DNA of 64,000 bases. It comes from Diorhabda sublineata. Taxonomy: Eukaryota; Arthropoda; Insecta; Coleoptera; Chrysomelidae. This document shows, piece after piece, positions 1 to 12,800 of the stretch (the stretch's first letter is position 1; each line of letters opens with the position of its first letter). The stretch lies in assembly GCF_026230105.1 (NCBI RefSeq), contig NC_079474.1, positions 37,772,294 through 37,836,293 on the forward strand, read 5' to 3'. The translations under genes were made by a program, and so were the position numbers. The notes beneath the pieces are model-generated. The model had not been told where the DNA came from. It saw only the letters and a program-made list of their open reading frames with translations, and did not search any database.

Positions 1-794
1 TAAACTTTAATTTCCTTAATTTAAATTTACTTCATCCTTGTTTAAAAATTTTTCCTATTTTCTGATGAGTCTAATTTATTTCGTTGTTGTCTTTTTAGAG
101 TTTTCTACTCTACTTTGAGGTCGCCCTCTATGATAATTAGTAATTATATGAGTTTTGTTAGTGACTTGCCAAAATGAAAAAAATCCTCCAAAGTAATCCA
201 TTAAATGTTTTTAATGACGCTCTATCATCATTCTACCAAATTATTATCATTATTTGTGAAAAGTATCCGTTGGAATCAACATCAGAAACAATATATTTGC
301 TGTAATAGTGGGCTATGTGGAATTAATAGTACCCTCTTCAAGGTCTGAAACTTAAATAAAAATCAATTCGACGAAAACAATGCTATTGAAAGAATAACCA
401 CAGCTGATAAACACATCAAAAGAAACCATGATAAAAATTGATCGTATTTTAACAACTAGCAGACCATATAATTTGTGGGCGGTACCCAGTTGCCAATCGA
501 CGAAAGTCTGACATATGTGCAGTATCAGAAAACAACAGAAAATCATTTAACCGTAATCGTCAATTAAGAAACTTTTATTACGAGGGTAATTCGGCAGAAC
601 CTACAAGGGGTGTTGTGTAAGATTTGATTCTATATACACATTTTTCCAGCTGATGAATGAACATCCAAATCCCTCTCATTGACAATTTTTGTTATTTACT
701 GCACTTCAGGCCAATGGGTACATTATTTTTTACAATTAAAAATATTTACAAAATATATATTTCAAAATCTTTAAGCTATGTTTCGTTCTTCTTC

Positions 795-1010
795 CTCTAC
801 TCTTTTCACTATAAGTTTCCATCCGTTTATGTCCTAAGGTATTTGTCCTCACTCAGTTATTCCCACTCTTCTCAAATCCGACGTTACTTCCCCTATCTAT
901 TTCTTTTTCGGCCTGTCTCTTCTTCTTCTAATTCCTCCTCCCTCTTCTTCTCCATAACTCTTCTAGGTTAGCACCCAGGACTCACATCCATACAGTACAG
1001 TCCATCTGAT
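795..1010 (-). mobile_element. LINE 3' remnant (end of reverse transcriptase ORF)
   Basis: Read on the minus strand, 996-967 gives LYGCESWVLT, the block that ends the reverse transcriptase/thumb region of many insect non-LTR retrotransposons. It is followed, after a deletion of the usual intervening residues, by an RRRDRPKKK block (about 925-901), a DLRRVGITE block and an INGWKLIVKR block. This order matches the C-terminal tail of LINE ORF2 proteins (a basic GRPKKRW-like motif, then a short tail near the stop). Stops interrupt every frame. It is a 5'-truncated, internally deleted dead copy. The clade is not resolved. Confidence 0.6.
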
Positions 1011-1745
1011 CCTTTTTTGTACGATCTAATCTTTGTTGCTTTGAATAATGCTTTTATATTAAGAATATTATTTAAGGACCCATTGCTATTCGATTTTCTG
1101 GCTTTTTCGTTCGGTCATCCCTATCGATAGGATATATTTTGAAAAAATGTTATAGATAATAAATTTAAAATCAGAATACAATACGAAAATATCATTTTAT
1201 TATGCACAATTAAAGTAATTATAGTTTCTAGTCAAACTAAAATTAAATATGAATGTTTTTACTATCTTTCAACTATACATTATGCATTATTGACAATGTT
1301 AATCAAAATACAATACAATAAATCATTCGAACGCAGTGTAGTCGATGTTTTCTAAAAATAAACAATTTTAAAAATAATTAAAAGTTTAGTATAAACATTC
1401 TTGTTTTAAGAATGGTTGTCATTGATACCTATAATGATATATGTTGGTCAGTAAATAATAAGAATAAAACAAGGTTACACCATAAACTATTGGTGACTAC
1501 CAACTAAGACCAACTTTTTAGTGCCATTTATCCCTCTCCTAAGATCTTCCTGAAACACTGAGCTCTAGCTCTCATGCCATCTTTTTGGTGATCCGCCCAG
1601 TGATCTCCCTCGGTTTGGTTTCTAATCTTGAACATGAACGAAAAAAAACGAAAAGACTTTTTGTTGGATAATAACAGACGATAAAATACTGTGCTGAGCA
1701 ATTGAAGGCCGTTATCCTCAAAGGGCGAAAGCAATATTAATAAGA

Positions 1746-1769
1746 TAATTAATTAATTAATTAATTAAT
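1746..1769. repeat. AATT simple repeat
   Basis: About six tandem copies of the tetranucleotide AATT, ending in imperfect TAATTA units. It is an ordinary AT-rich microsatellite. Confidence 0.9.
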
Positions 1770-4115
1770 AATTATAGAATCAAAGGTATCACCGTTCAAA
1801 GTAATCATGGAAGGTAAACATACAATGGAGAATATCAGAAGGGAGAAATTAACTACTTTTGACTGGCAGAGAATGTGTGACTTTCAAATCAACGATTGGA
1901 AACCACAGAAGAGAAGAAGACCAGGAAGCTGAATGAGCGAAATAAATGAAAAATCAAGTCCACGGCAACGGCCTACTGCGAGCTTATCATTGTGTTACGA
2001 GTATATGACATTTTCTTCGCTGTAATAAGACAACTCACAATTTAGCTTAACAGTATTGTCGTATACCACCAATAAAATTTTACAATAACCATGAATTATT
2101 TGTGAATCATATACATGAAAACTCCAACCACACAAAATTTTCATTTTCTGATTTTAGTTATTTTCTCAGGAAACGGTGAAAAGACCCAAATGATACAGTC
2201 GTTCTATAATCAATATGAGTGCCAATTTTAAAACATCAAATTCTGCTCATTGTACGGATTTTTCATTCAAATTGGCAATGTCACCTTCAATTTTGTGTTT
2301 GTCATTTACAATCTATTGTGAATTCAACTTAAAAAGTTTAGCACAAGACGCGAATAAGAAAATCAACACAACAAATACGAAAGTTGAAAGAAATCTTATT
2401 ATGTGAGTAATTAAAACAACTAATTTATGTGTTAAACAATTTTCCATTATATTCTGTGTCTCTAAAACAATGAATGCAGATCAGAAGGTTTTCCATATTC
2501 ACAAAATATTCCAATCGGTTTGAATAATGGCAGTGACAAAATATTTCATAAGATGGGCCAAAACTCTTGTTTTGACCTTTGAATAAAGCGAATCCATCAA
2601 TATAGATATTCACCGAAACTTAAACTGGCACATTATCAATACATTTCAGAAGATTGAGCAACGAATTTCCATGGCCATGATACTCCATAGGACTCTTTCA
2701 ATAATTTATAGCACTCAGTAGAAGTTTTTTTCAATTTAACGAAAAATTTGAGATTGATACGTTGCTCCTGTTTTCCGTCACACATGGATTTCGGCACGAA
2801 AAAAAAACGTTCGTTTCAAACCGCTACTGCACAAATACTGTAATAGTGACGGACACGTGTTTTGGGACGTGCATAGACAAGTTATCTAGATACTAAACGC
2901 ACTACTAGTTTTCCACCCACCTGTGTAGGGCGCCCTTTAGGCGAGCAGTCTCGTTATTTAATAACCAGACCTCGTATTGAGGCGTTACATTACAAACATA
3001 GTAAGGCTGGAAATCAACAAACGACCAAACTATAATTTACTTCTGAGCTGGAGGGTTTTGGTTTTCCTATAAAAAGCTTATCTAAATCGTTCTCTGCTTC
3101 AATATTGGATACATTTTCTTTCCTTCAGTAAGTTGGAAGACTGATCATTGTTCGTATACACGGGAATATGATATTTGCGGTGATTTCTAAATACTTAACA
3201 GACATCACATATTTGAAAGAGAAATTTTCGATCTACTACACTACTACTCTATGGAATACCAACGAGATTTTTGATTAAAGTAACCCAATTTTTCGGTCCT
3301 TCGACTTCGTTTTAATCGCTAAATTAGATCCAACATAAAATGAACGTTTGAGGAGAGAACTAAAGTAAGAAATAAATCGCAGATAACCGGAAAAAAGAGG
3401 AAAGAACTGGCTTAAACTGAATAGGTATTATCATAGAGATGAAGCTCATATTATCTTATTTATTCCAGAATCTATTTTGATTATAAGTATTTATTTATAT
3501 CGTGCATTTATCTCCTTACGCTCCGCTTATGGATATTTCCCTCCCATTCTTAACTGGAGCCCGTTAAATTTGTTTTTGTGGAGAATTAGTCGGTGGTGGT
3601 AAATTTATATGAAGCCAGAAAGTTCCACAGCCTCCCTTGAAATTAACTAGTCAGACAGATTGCAAATATAAACGACTTTAAAATTAATACTGATGTTGAT
3701 TTATTCCATAAAAGTAATGATTTATTCAACACGAGCTGACTATGAAATAATAGGAATATTTTGACCGGAAAATCCATTGAAAGTGAATTATTTATTACAA
3801 CGGTGTGTGGGAAATTTAATGAGAATTTTCCTAATAAGCTTTTCCTGTTTAATTTGGTTCGGGTTATTTAATGTTTAATAGATGTCGTTTTATTCACTCT
3901 AATTATTATTGGTCTGTTGAATTGCAGCTGCTGTAGGCAATAAAAAGTGATTGCATATAAATGATAAATAAAACTAACAATTTCCAAACGAGTCTTTAGT
4001 AATAGCATTTGAAAAGTGAGAAAATGAGTTTAACAATCACGTCTAGTAAAAAATTTCAATCGGGAATATGGAAAATAACAAATAGCTGGAAGACCAAGAA
4101 TGAAAAGATGAAAGG

Positions 4116-4117
<2 letters not shown>

Positions 4118-4147
<30 letters not shown>
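4118..4147. repeat. (AT)n microsatellite
   Basis: An uninterrupted run of about 14 AT dinucleotides, lying just upstream of a LINE remnant. Confidence 0.95.
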
Positions 4148-4149
<2 letters not shown>

Positions 4150-4339
4150 AGAAATCTTAACATGACACAGCTAAGTACACAAATGAAATGAAAATAATTT
4201 ACAATGGTTCAATCATCATTATGCCTTTCATAAGCCATCTTTTAAATTCTTGTAGTATCTATTTCACGCTCAATCTTTATCTCTTATTTGTTCATTAATC
4301 ATTAGTTAGTCCACACATCTATCTCTGCTTGTTTTCCAG

Positions 4340-5005
4340 TAATTAGTGTCTTGTCTGCTTTGGAATGTCTCTCTTCCCTTTTTATTGTCCCCTCCCATAG
4401 TTTTCGAATTCGGCTTGGTATAAGAATACATGAAGGGGTTGTTTGTTTTTTCCAGACCATCTCATAAGCGATCGGCCTCCATTTCTTTTTCCAAGTACTT
4501 CTTTCATCCATATAAGCCTGTCTATATTGTCATCTCGTCACTTTCTTAATGCATAATGATATAGTCTAGTAGTCACACTTAACTCTTCCAGTATCTTCCA
4601 GTATCGCGGTCCAGGGAATTCTAAACAATCTCCTATAACACCACTTTTCACATGAAACAATATATTAATATATTTGTACTTCTAAGCTCTAAGTGCCCAG
4701 GATTCTGAGCCGTATGAGAAGATTGGGAAGATAAATGTTCGGACCAGACTCATTTTAATGTTTTTAATTATATATGAGCTTTTGCATACTTTACTAAGTT
4801 TCAGCATTGCACTCTTAGTTAACGCTATACTTTTAATTTCGTCAACGCATCCACATGGGTGCTTCTTATGGGGATATGTAAAGCTGTTTACCCTTTCAAG
4901 ATTGTCAAGCAGATGGTTCGGATTATCCACTATCATTAATTTTATTTTGGTTCTGTTTACTACAAGACCAAATTTTCCAATCTCCCGCTCTTTGTTACAT
5001 CATGG
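4340..5005 (-). mobile_element. LINE reverse transcriptase C-terminal remnant
   Basis: On the minus strand the translation from 4936 to 4682 runs through DEIKSIALTKSAMLKLSKV and LVRTFIFPIFSYGSESWALR. This is the thumb and connection region of an insect LINE reverse transcriptase (typical form: RR.A.AKSAM.KL followed by VRT..FPIFSYGSE.W). Upstream (4936-5005) NLVLxVNRTKIKLMIVDN fits the residues just before. Downstream, after stops, LEELSVTTRL (about 4590-4560) and GGRSLMRWSGK.KQPLH (about 4480-4430) continue the ORF2 C-terminus in order. The copy is 5'-truncated and carries stops and frameshifts. It differs in sequence from the RTE-like LINEs at 19.1 and 30.2 kb, so it is another family. Confidence 0.75.
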
Positions 5006-5184
5006 CATGTGATTTATTCACGTATCCTATGATGAGTTTGCCAATAAAATAAGTAACAAAGTTATTAATCAACAGCACGTGGGAGAGAGAGAGAGCAAAA
5101 AACATGAACATTGGTTTGTTAAAAAGGATTGTTCGAGTTTGATACCGCATAATTTGGCAATTGCTGAAAAAATCTCCAGTTGAA

Positions 5185-5520
5185 ACTAAACAGCAATCGA
5201 CTGTATGGGTCCCCCAAGATAGGCCAAATACAACAAAAGCAGTTCGCGCACGAAGCTCTTCTCCTAATAACTCGACATGTCACCCTTGTTTTATTAGAGC
5301 AACGTTGAACTGTTAACTCTGAATGGAAGATCATCCAAAGACGAATGAATCATTCTCCATCACGACAATACGAGCTCTCACACCTCAGTTCAAACAAAAA
5401 CGGTTTTGAACAGTGGAAACATCCAATTTATGGATCATCCACTGTAAATTCCTTGTTTGGCACCCAATGATTTCTTCTAATTCACGCAGATCAAAAATAA
5501 ATTGCGAGGACAACGTTATG
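5185..5520 (+). mobile_element. mariner transposase relic (central and C-terminal part)
   Basis: The + strand conceptual translation, stitched across stops, gives GPPR.AKYNKSSSRTKLFS, then SPLFY, then IILHHDNTSSHTSVQTKT around 5349-5403, then CLAPNDFF.FTQIKNKLRGQ. The HHDN block holds the second catalytic aspartate of the mariner DDE triad and APNDFF the third (D34D type). It belongs to the same lineage as the copies at 7656-8525 and 38537-39078. There is no N-terminal helix-turn-helix and no TIR that I could find. The 3' end breaks off soon after the LRGQ block. It is a dead fragment. Confidence 0.8.
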
Positions 5521-7655
5521 AATGAAATATGTAAGTACTGTCTAGGGAAAGAAAAAGTAATTAACTAAGTAATAAGGAATTGATTGGAAATAATCACTAA
5601 TTAAATCTATCTGAAGGTAATATTTCAAATGGTTTACATATTTGGTGAGAATGATATACACATAAACAATGTTTCACTATTGAGAATAAATGTGGAGCAC
5701 CTTGCTAATGCACGCCTTCTAATCCCCACTCTATTCACCCTTTCTTTGTTCCGCTCATGAGCAACCAGGGAAATGGTGGAGAATATTATCTAAATAGCGT
5801 TAGGTGTTGATACAATGAAGCTTTCATTATTAATTATCTCCATAATTAAACTACGCGGGTGCTACGATAATTAGTACCCTTATTAGAGATAAGCAGAATA
5901 TGCTGATGAACATGGAATATAAACAACAGGGTAGGAACAAGGCGGAGATTATAGAGTGAACAATGACTCCGGAAAAACTTTTATGACACTTTTGTTATAT
6001 CTAAATGCAAAATACCTCAAGCGAAAATAGTAATAATTTTTTTGTAATGGTGGATGAACTCCTTCTTAAACTGACAGAGAATGCTCGCCATTTGTATAGG
6101 ACTCGTACCAAGTTAAGCATCCTTCTTCTCTTTTGTTACTACTTTTAGTTAGTCACTCCAGTTCAGCATTGATTGGAATATCTTGGCATTTTAAGATTTA
6201 TATTTTCCGATCCCTTTTGAAAGTTTTTGCCTAAACTTCTTCCATTTTAGACAAACAAAGAATGTCTGCCTTGTTTTCTCATGCTTCTTGTGATAATATA
6301 AATATGATCTCGTTTAATAATAAGAATGAAATGGAAATATATGCGCACACCACAAGACTTAAAAAAGATAGTAACTGTTCTCGAAGAACTTCGAGTAGTT
6401 CTTTATAATGGATCTATTACGTCGGAATATTGACTAATACATTACTAAGGGTGCATTGACGCTTCTTTTTTTCTAAACTAGAGTATAAAGATATATATTA
6501 TCTTTATAATATATAAATTGAAAAGAACAATATAGAAGACAAATGTGATTTTGTAAATACAAATTTGCTGCACAATCCAATTAGGAATTGCACCCACACT
6601 AATAATTTCCATAATTCTTGGTTCTGCTTTGGATTTCGAAACAGATCTCAAACGTATATAAATACAGACGTTTTAAATCCGGTTCTGATTACTAAGAGAG
6701 CTCAAGAGACCCAACAATTTTAATTAACGCCCCGCTATTAATAATTAGCTGCTATTCCTTGCACAAGCGCTTTTCGCTAAACTAATTTTAAATGGAACAA
6801 CCAAGTTTTAAGTCGAAAGATTTTGCGTTCTTGAGTGGTTCTTTGCTTTTTCTTTAATTAAAATCAAACAATTTTAATTAATGAAAATTTTAATTAATGA
6901 AATAATCAAATTCAGAATATAAGAATTGATAAAATAGGTTTTGGGTTTTATTTGACTTGTCTGATAAGCAAAATGGTTCAAAATGGGAGAAATGATAAAT
7001 AATTCTAATTAAATATTTAACAGAGCATTGGAATTTTGAAAATATAATCACGGAGAAGACTGAACGATACAATAATATAGACTAGGCCGAAGTTTTTGCA
7101 GTTTTTCCATTGAAAAAAAAAGAAAAACACTTTGTATTCAAATAAATGTTTATTAAAAATAAAAATCAAAATAGAGAATTATTGCTTGAAAATGATATCG
7201 ACCTATCAGAAGGTAGGTCTGGACTGCCGGTAGGCCATGGAATAACTCCTCTGCGTTAGATACATTTGCTTGGGAAAATTTCTTTGACCATGCAATGGAT
7301 GTATTACAAATTTCGTCATTAAACTGCAGCCTAGTTCAATTATTGTAACCCTCAAAATGGTGTAACTCGTACAATTTGTCACATATTCTCCAGAATAAAA
7401 AATTTATAAATTTAATTGAAAGTGAGCATCGTCCGACAAAAATTGTTATTATTGTTCCCAAAACTTCACCTTAAAAGGATTCAGTTTTAAGTTCAACTTG
7501 AATATCCGACTATTAAAAGTGCTCTTCTATGACTCTCCGCTATTTGCAAAGATTACATCACTTCAACATGCTCGCTCTCGTTCGAAAAAAAGGCATCAAA
7601 GAGAATACTGTATGTTCCTGGAATTAAGTTGAAAACATGGATTATTTATTGAATT
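5521..7655. other. No gene recognised
   Basis: AT-rich sequence without a supported coding region. Open frames here are short and show no family motif. No TIRs or tandem structure stand out. Confidence 0.5.
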
Positions 7656-8525
7656 TAGTGTACGCATCCACCGCTTCTTCTATTGTAGGAAAACGTTGAT
7701 CTCGTAATTTATTTTCAAGCTACGGAAATAAGAAGAAATCATTAGGTGTCAAATAAGGAATATATGGCGGATAACTCATTAATTCGAAATTTTGACTGTT
7801 CAAAAACGTTTTTGTTTAAGCTGATGTATGAGAGCTCGCGTTGTCATGGTGAAGAATGATTCGTTTTCTAAGATTGGTTTCTCTTATTTTTTCGAATACG
7901 GTCCCGTTATACCGAAAAACCAGACGACCATTTGCTTCTAAGCGCTTCGTGGACGAACAACTTATGGCTTGTCTTACATACAGTGGATTGTTATTTATTT
8001 TTTGCTTCATATGCATAGATCCATGATTGGTTGCCTGTTACGATCTTATAGACGTCCTCTGAAGTACAGCGATTGATTTTTGTCAGTATTCCTGGGTATC
8101 AATCGAGCTTTTTTTGAGCGACTGTCACATAACGATCTTACAATATCAGTTTACGCATAAAATCGAACTTTTCTGGGCAATAGCCAATTTGGACCACCTT
8201 CACAAAATTCATCCTGTAGCAAAGTGCGACTGCAATTAAATTTGGAAAATCAGCGGATCACGGTGGCTGATGCTTCATAACCAAAAATCAAAGTGAGTTG
8301 ATCCACGTCATAGTCATAGAAAATCATCGCACGTTAATGTTCGCGATTTAAATCCATTATTTGGATCAAGTTTCAAGTATCTGTAAACAACTCGAAAAGC
8401 ACTCATATCACAACACATTCTGAGTACGTTTAGTAATAAAAATATCAAACTTTATGATCGCGATGTCAGATTTGATATGTTCACATCAGTGTTGCCACGT
8501 CTCAAAACTTAAGTAGCAGCCCTCG
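7656..8525 (-). mobile_element. mariner element, 5' TIR present, 3' end truncated
   Basis: The right boundary at 8525 is a mariner-type end followed by the target TA at 8526-8527. Read on the minus strand the end begins CGAGGGCTGCTACTTAAGTT. The same end occurs at 38537. The minus strand then gives a decayed transposase with MSAFRVVYRYLKLD at the start, FEKIRETNLRKRIILHHDN in the middle (7900-7830), and NDFFLFP..ENKLRDQRFPT and EEAVDAYTK near the end. The sequence leaves the family at about 7656, within the last 40 residues of the protein, and no left TIR follows. Stops are frequent. The copy is 870 bp against roughly 1.2-1.3 kb for intact mariners. Confidence 0.85.
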
Positions 8526-8934
8526 TATAAATGAGTAACCGATTATCTAATTCTTTTTTCTTTCTAGTTTAAGAAGAATGCTCAGATAATATAGTAAATT
8601 TAATATATTAAAAACAAAATGATAATATTACATAGAAATCGAATCTCCTTGGTGGCAATTTTCTAATTTTTTTAAATGATTTGTTCTGGTCTGTATTAGC
8701 CTGTTCAATATCAACAATGGTATCAAACGTTTTTCTTTTTGAATATTTTATTATTAAATATGTCGACAGCAAGGTGGAAGTGGACTGATAGGAAGATTTT
8801 CAGATGCCAAATAAGGCGCATCAAAAGAAACTTGTACCACGGCGTGTTTTCATGATAAGGAAAAAAGACGTTGGCCCCTTAGCTCAGAAATATGATTTTA
8901 AGCCTTTCACTAAGCTCTCGAATATTTATAATCC

Positions 8935-9055
8935 TGTATGAACGAGCAATTTTGTTCATTTTCTGCACTTTTTCATGTGTTTTGGGAGTTTAAAGATGTC
9001 CTTAACTGTTTATTGTTCTTAACTGATTCTTCCTCATTATTAAATCACCAATTCC
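8935..9055. repeat. Direct repeat, copy 1 (pair with 9700-9815)
   Basis: A segment containing TTTCATGTGTTTTGGGAGTT resembles the stretch at 9700-9815 containing TTTCATATGTTTTGGTGATT. The two run parallel for over 100 bp at roughly 70% identity by eye. The pair brackets the A-rich LINE-like remnant at 9380-9600. Confidence 0.6.
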
Positions 9056-9379
9056 AAGTGAAGCATACTTATAAGAAATACATATAAACTGAAACTCAAG
9101 AATATAAAGAAGAATAGCACTAGAAAAGAAATTAAGCAAAAGATATAGATAAAAGATAAAAGATTCAAGATGTAGAATCTAGCGACAAAATGAGTACGAT
9201 AGAAAAAATAGATGATGAGCTAGAAAGGACGTATTAAAGATAAATAGTACTAGGTGACAAGCAGAAAACAAGAATGTTCTGAAAACATGATAACAATATT
9301 ACGCAATAAGAAAGTTAAAAACAGAAATAAAATTGAATAAGTAAATGTTTTGGGGTAGAAACAAATCAGCGGAATGCGG

Positions 9380-9600
9380 AAATCATGAAATGGAAGTAAA
9401 TAAAGAAGGAGTAGCTTTCGAATTATGAAAAGAAACATGGAAAACGAAAAAGAATCTAAAACAATGGAAAAAATATTATAACATCTATAAATAAAAATAA
9501 AGAAAACAAAATTCTGTTGAATTTACGAACCAATATGCTTTACTCAAATTTTGCTGGAAGCCCATTTCATAGATTGAAAACAAAGTTTAGAGAATATATG
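9380..9600 (+). mobile_element. Probable LINE reverse transcriptase fragment
   Basis: The nucleotide stretch around 9521-9552 (ending CTTTACTCAAATTTTG) closely parallels 15425-15456 in the better preserved LINE at 14640-15660. The conceptual translation LRTNMLYSNFAGSPFHRLK, in shifted frames, fits the early reverse transcriptase block (NYRPI.L....K......RL). Everything is broken by stops. The call rests mainly on similarity to the 15.4 kb copy. Confidence 0.4.
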
Positions 9601-9699
9601 GAAATAACAAAAAATTATAGAAAGGAGATGCAGGGAGGAAAAGAATAAATAGAGAGAAAATAATTAAGAGAAATTTCAATAGTTAATCGCCTATATAAA

Positions 9700-9815
9700 C
9701 GGATTATTTTGTCCATTTCTTGTACATTTTCATATGTTTTGGTGATTGAAGGGCGCACTCGGCTGTTCATTGTCCTTAAATGACTCATTATAATTGTTTA
9801 ATCGCTCATATTAGA
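9700..9815. repeat. Direct repeat, copy 2 (pair with 8935-9055)
   Basis: The second member of the direct-repeat pair, in the same orientation as the first. It could be an older segmental duplication or two copies of one dispersed repeat flanking the LINE-like remnant. It has no coding content. Confidence 0.6.
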
Positions 9816-10779
9816 TTTTAACATGATTTCACCAAATTTATTATCACACTTACATTTGAATTTTCATCAAATTTTGTAGACTCAAATTTGAAACGAAGAA
9901 GATACTCATAGTTTCGATTTTCAATTAATATAAAGTAGAAAAAAAATGCAGTAGATTCTATTTGCGCTACTGTCCCAACAGGTAATGAATATATTGCCCC
10001 TTTTTTCTGCTGCAATCGAACAGATACATTTAATTCTAAATGGATTCGTCAGCAACGTGTTTTTCTTGCTCAACGGAGCAGAACTTCGTCCATTAATTAA
10101 AAATAAATACTTTGTTTTCCTTTGGCACTTAACGTGACATTCAGAATCGTTTGTTAAAGCTGTATTAGCAATAACGAATACGTCGAGAACACAATTATAA
10201 TACTCTATAATATTTATTGTAATTATGTGCACGAACAAAAACGTGCAATGTTAGAAAAAGTTCTAACTACTTGGATATAGAGATTAAGAATTTAAGTTTT
10301 CAATGACAAATAAAATACGTGAAAAACTGATTCTTATTTTGATACTGAATAATTGAAATAAATCGAAAAAAAAATTAATAGAGTAATTATAAGAAATATG
10401 AAGTATTCTTAAACGCATAAAAACAGTCAATGATCGTTGGTGATCGGTATACTATCAAAATATTCCAATAAGAGGAAAGTAACATAAAATCTGAACTAAA
10501 ATAATGAAGAGAAGAAAATATAATATCCTGAGAGGTCAAAAAATTTACTAGGAGAATAATAGCAAAATTATCTGTTTCAATATTCAGATCCACGACAATG
10601 GATGCTTGTGTAACGTCAATACTCAATCAAATGAAGAAATTGTAGTACGAAGACAATAACAACCAAAATTAATTGTAAAAGCTCACAGACTGATATGGTT
10701 GAGATATGTGATACGTTTAATAAAAACAGAGAATTATTAAGATTATTAAGATTATTCTACTGAGCAAAAAAAGCTTGAA

Positions 10780-12800
10780 GGTAAACGTGGGCAGACATGG
10801 AAAAACGAAAGTTTTAGAGTCTAGAAAATCATAAATGAAATAAATTCGAAAAAGGAAATGGATATGTGAAACGGTTAGAAAATATTGCCCAAAATGCTAC
10901 TACTCAAGAATTTGATTGGAAAAAAGCGGGAAGATAAACTATGGGAGAGATAGAACAAAAAGTTTGGAAAAACTTGAATGTCACTAATTCAGAATATAGA
11001 ATTAATATTTGGAACAATTGGAAAAAAATGTTCGCTAAATATTGTGTTACTTAGAAACACGATTGGGAAAAAGCATGAAGATGAGCAAAGGCAGAGATAG
11101 AAATGCAAAGGATTGACAGGCTTCAAAACCATAAATGACACTTATTCGAAAAAGGAAATGAGTATGTGGAACGGTTGGAAAATGAACATTGCTAAAAATG
11201 GTCCTGCTCAGAAACGCGATTGGGAAAAACCGTGAAGAGAAACGACAGAGAGAGAAAAACTATGGTTTGAAAAACATAAAAATCATAAATGTCACTAATT
11301 TGATATTTGGAATGGTTAGAAAAGGAAGATTGTTAAAAATGGTGCTACTTAAATGCGCTACTGGGAAGAAAAGTTAAGATAAATAAGACAGGGATGGGAA
11401 AACAAACGTTTGACAGACTTAAAAACCATAAATAATACTAATTCGAAAAAGGAATTGGATATGTGGGACAGTTAGAAAAGAAAAATTGATGATAATGGTA
11501 TTACCCAAACATCGCGAAGACAGAGATAGAAAAAAAAAGGTTTGAAAAACATGAAAACATGAATGTCACTATTTCAGAAGAGGATAGTGATATTTAAAAC
11601 AGAAGAAAAAAAGGTTTGCAATATATGGTGTTACTTAGAAACGTTATTGGGAAAAAGCGTGAAGATAAGCAAACATAGAAACAAAAACATAGAAAAACAT
11701 AAGTTCGGAAAACATGAGTGTCACTAATTAAAAAAAGGAGAAATTGATATATGGAACTATTAGAAAATAAACACTGCTGAAAATCCTGCTAATCAGAAAC
11801 GCGATTGGGAAAAAGCGTGAAGATAAAGAAAAATATAGAAAAACATGGGTTTGAAAAACATGAAAACCATAAATGTCACTTATTCAAAAGATTAATTTAA
11901 TAATTGGAATGGTTGGAAAAGAAAAAATGGTGTTACTCAAAAACGCTATTGGGAATTAACGTTAAGATGAACAAAGACAGAGATGGGAAAACAAACATTT
12001 TACAGACTTAAAAACCATAATAGTAATACTAATTCGAAAAAGGAATTGAATTTGTGGAACAGTTTGAAAACACGAAGACAAAGATAGAAAAAAAAGGTTT
12101 GAAAAACATGAACACATGAATGTCACTAATTCGAAAGAGGTAATAATGGAACGATCAGAAAATACAGAAGACAGGGATGGGAAAACAAACGTTTGGCAGG
12201 CTTAAAAACCATAAATAACTCTAATTCGAAAAGGAATTGGATATGTGGAACAGTTTGAAAACACGAAGACAAAGAAAGAAAGAAAAAGGTTTGAAAAACA
12301 TGAAACATAAATGTCACTAATTCAGAAGATGCAATTGATATTTGACACAGATGAAAAGAAAAAAAAGTTTGTTAGATGGTTTTACTCAGAAAAGCTATTG
12401 GATAAAAGCGTGAAGATAGGCAAACACAAAGATAGAAAAACAAAAGTTTGAAAAACATGAACACATGAATGTCACTAATTCAAAAGAGGTAATTAATATA
12501 TGGAACGATTAGAAAATACAGATTGCTAAAAATAGTGGTACTAAGAAACGCGATTGGGGAAAAGTATGAAGATAAACGAAGACAGGGAAAACAAATTAAT
12601 TCGAAAAAGGAATTGGATGTGTGGAATGGTTAGAAAAGAAAAATTGCTGAAAATGGTACAACCGAAAAACGCAAAGTCAGAGATAGAATAACAAAGCTTT
12701 GGAAGACTTGCTAAATATGGTGCTACTCAGAAACGTTATTGAGAAAAAACGTGAAGAAAGCAGAGATCAGAGAAAGGAGAGAATTTAAGAAAATAAGAAA
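10780..12800. repeat. A-rich tandem repeat array, unit about 140-160 bp
   Basis: About a dozen degenerate units share the order: ATTGGGAAAAAGCGTGAAGA, GACAGAGATAGAAAAACAAA, GTTTGAAAAACATGAAAACC, ATAAATGTCACTAATTCGAA, AAAGGAATTGGATATGTGGA, ACGGTTAGAAAAGAAAAATT, GCTAAAAATGGTGCTACTCA. The TGGG of the first block recurs at 11064, 11221, 11362, 11648, 11806, 11950, 12399 (as TGGA), 12555 and 12740 (as TGAG). The spacings are 157, 141, 286, 158, 144, 449, 156 and 185, so some units have lost the marker or contain deletions. No coding content is apparent. The plus strand is strongly purine-rich. Confidence 0.85.

Larger units (their letters stand above)
1011..4339. other. Non-coding intronic DNA without recognised genes
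   Basis: No coding region is supported here. An AATT tetranucleotide run lies at 1746-1769 and an AT dinucleotide run at 4118-4147. At about 1800-1950 (+) a short translation contains KPQKRRRPGS, which faintly resembles the basic tail of a LINE ORF2 but is too short to call. A higher-GC patch at 2760-2960 is unexplained. Confidence 0.5.

Noticed and set aside
657..971. 104-codon open frame on the + strand
   Set aside because: It is the antisense shadow of LINE tail blocks on the minus strand; its serine/phenylalanine-rich composition reflects purine-rich LINE sequence read backwards.
11189..12317. Short open frames inside the A-rich array (for example 11189-11377 and 12126-12317)
   Set aside because: They lie within the degenerate tandem repeat and are not conserved in frame from unit to unit.
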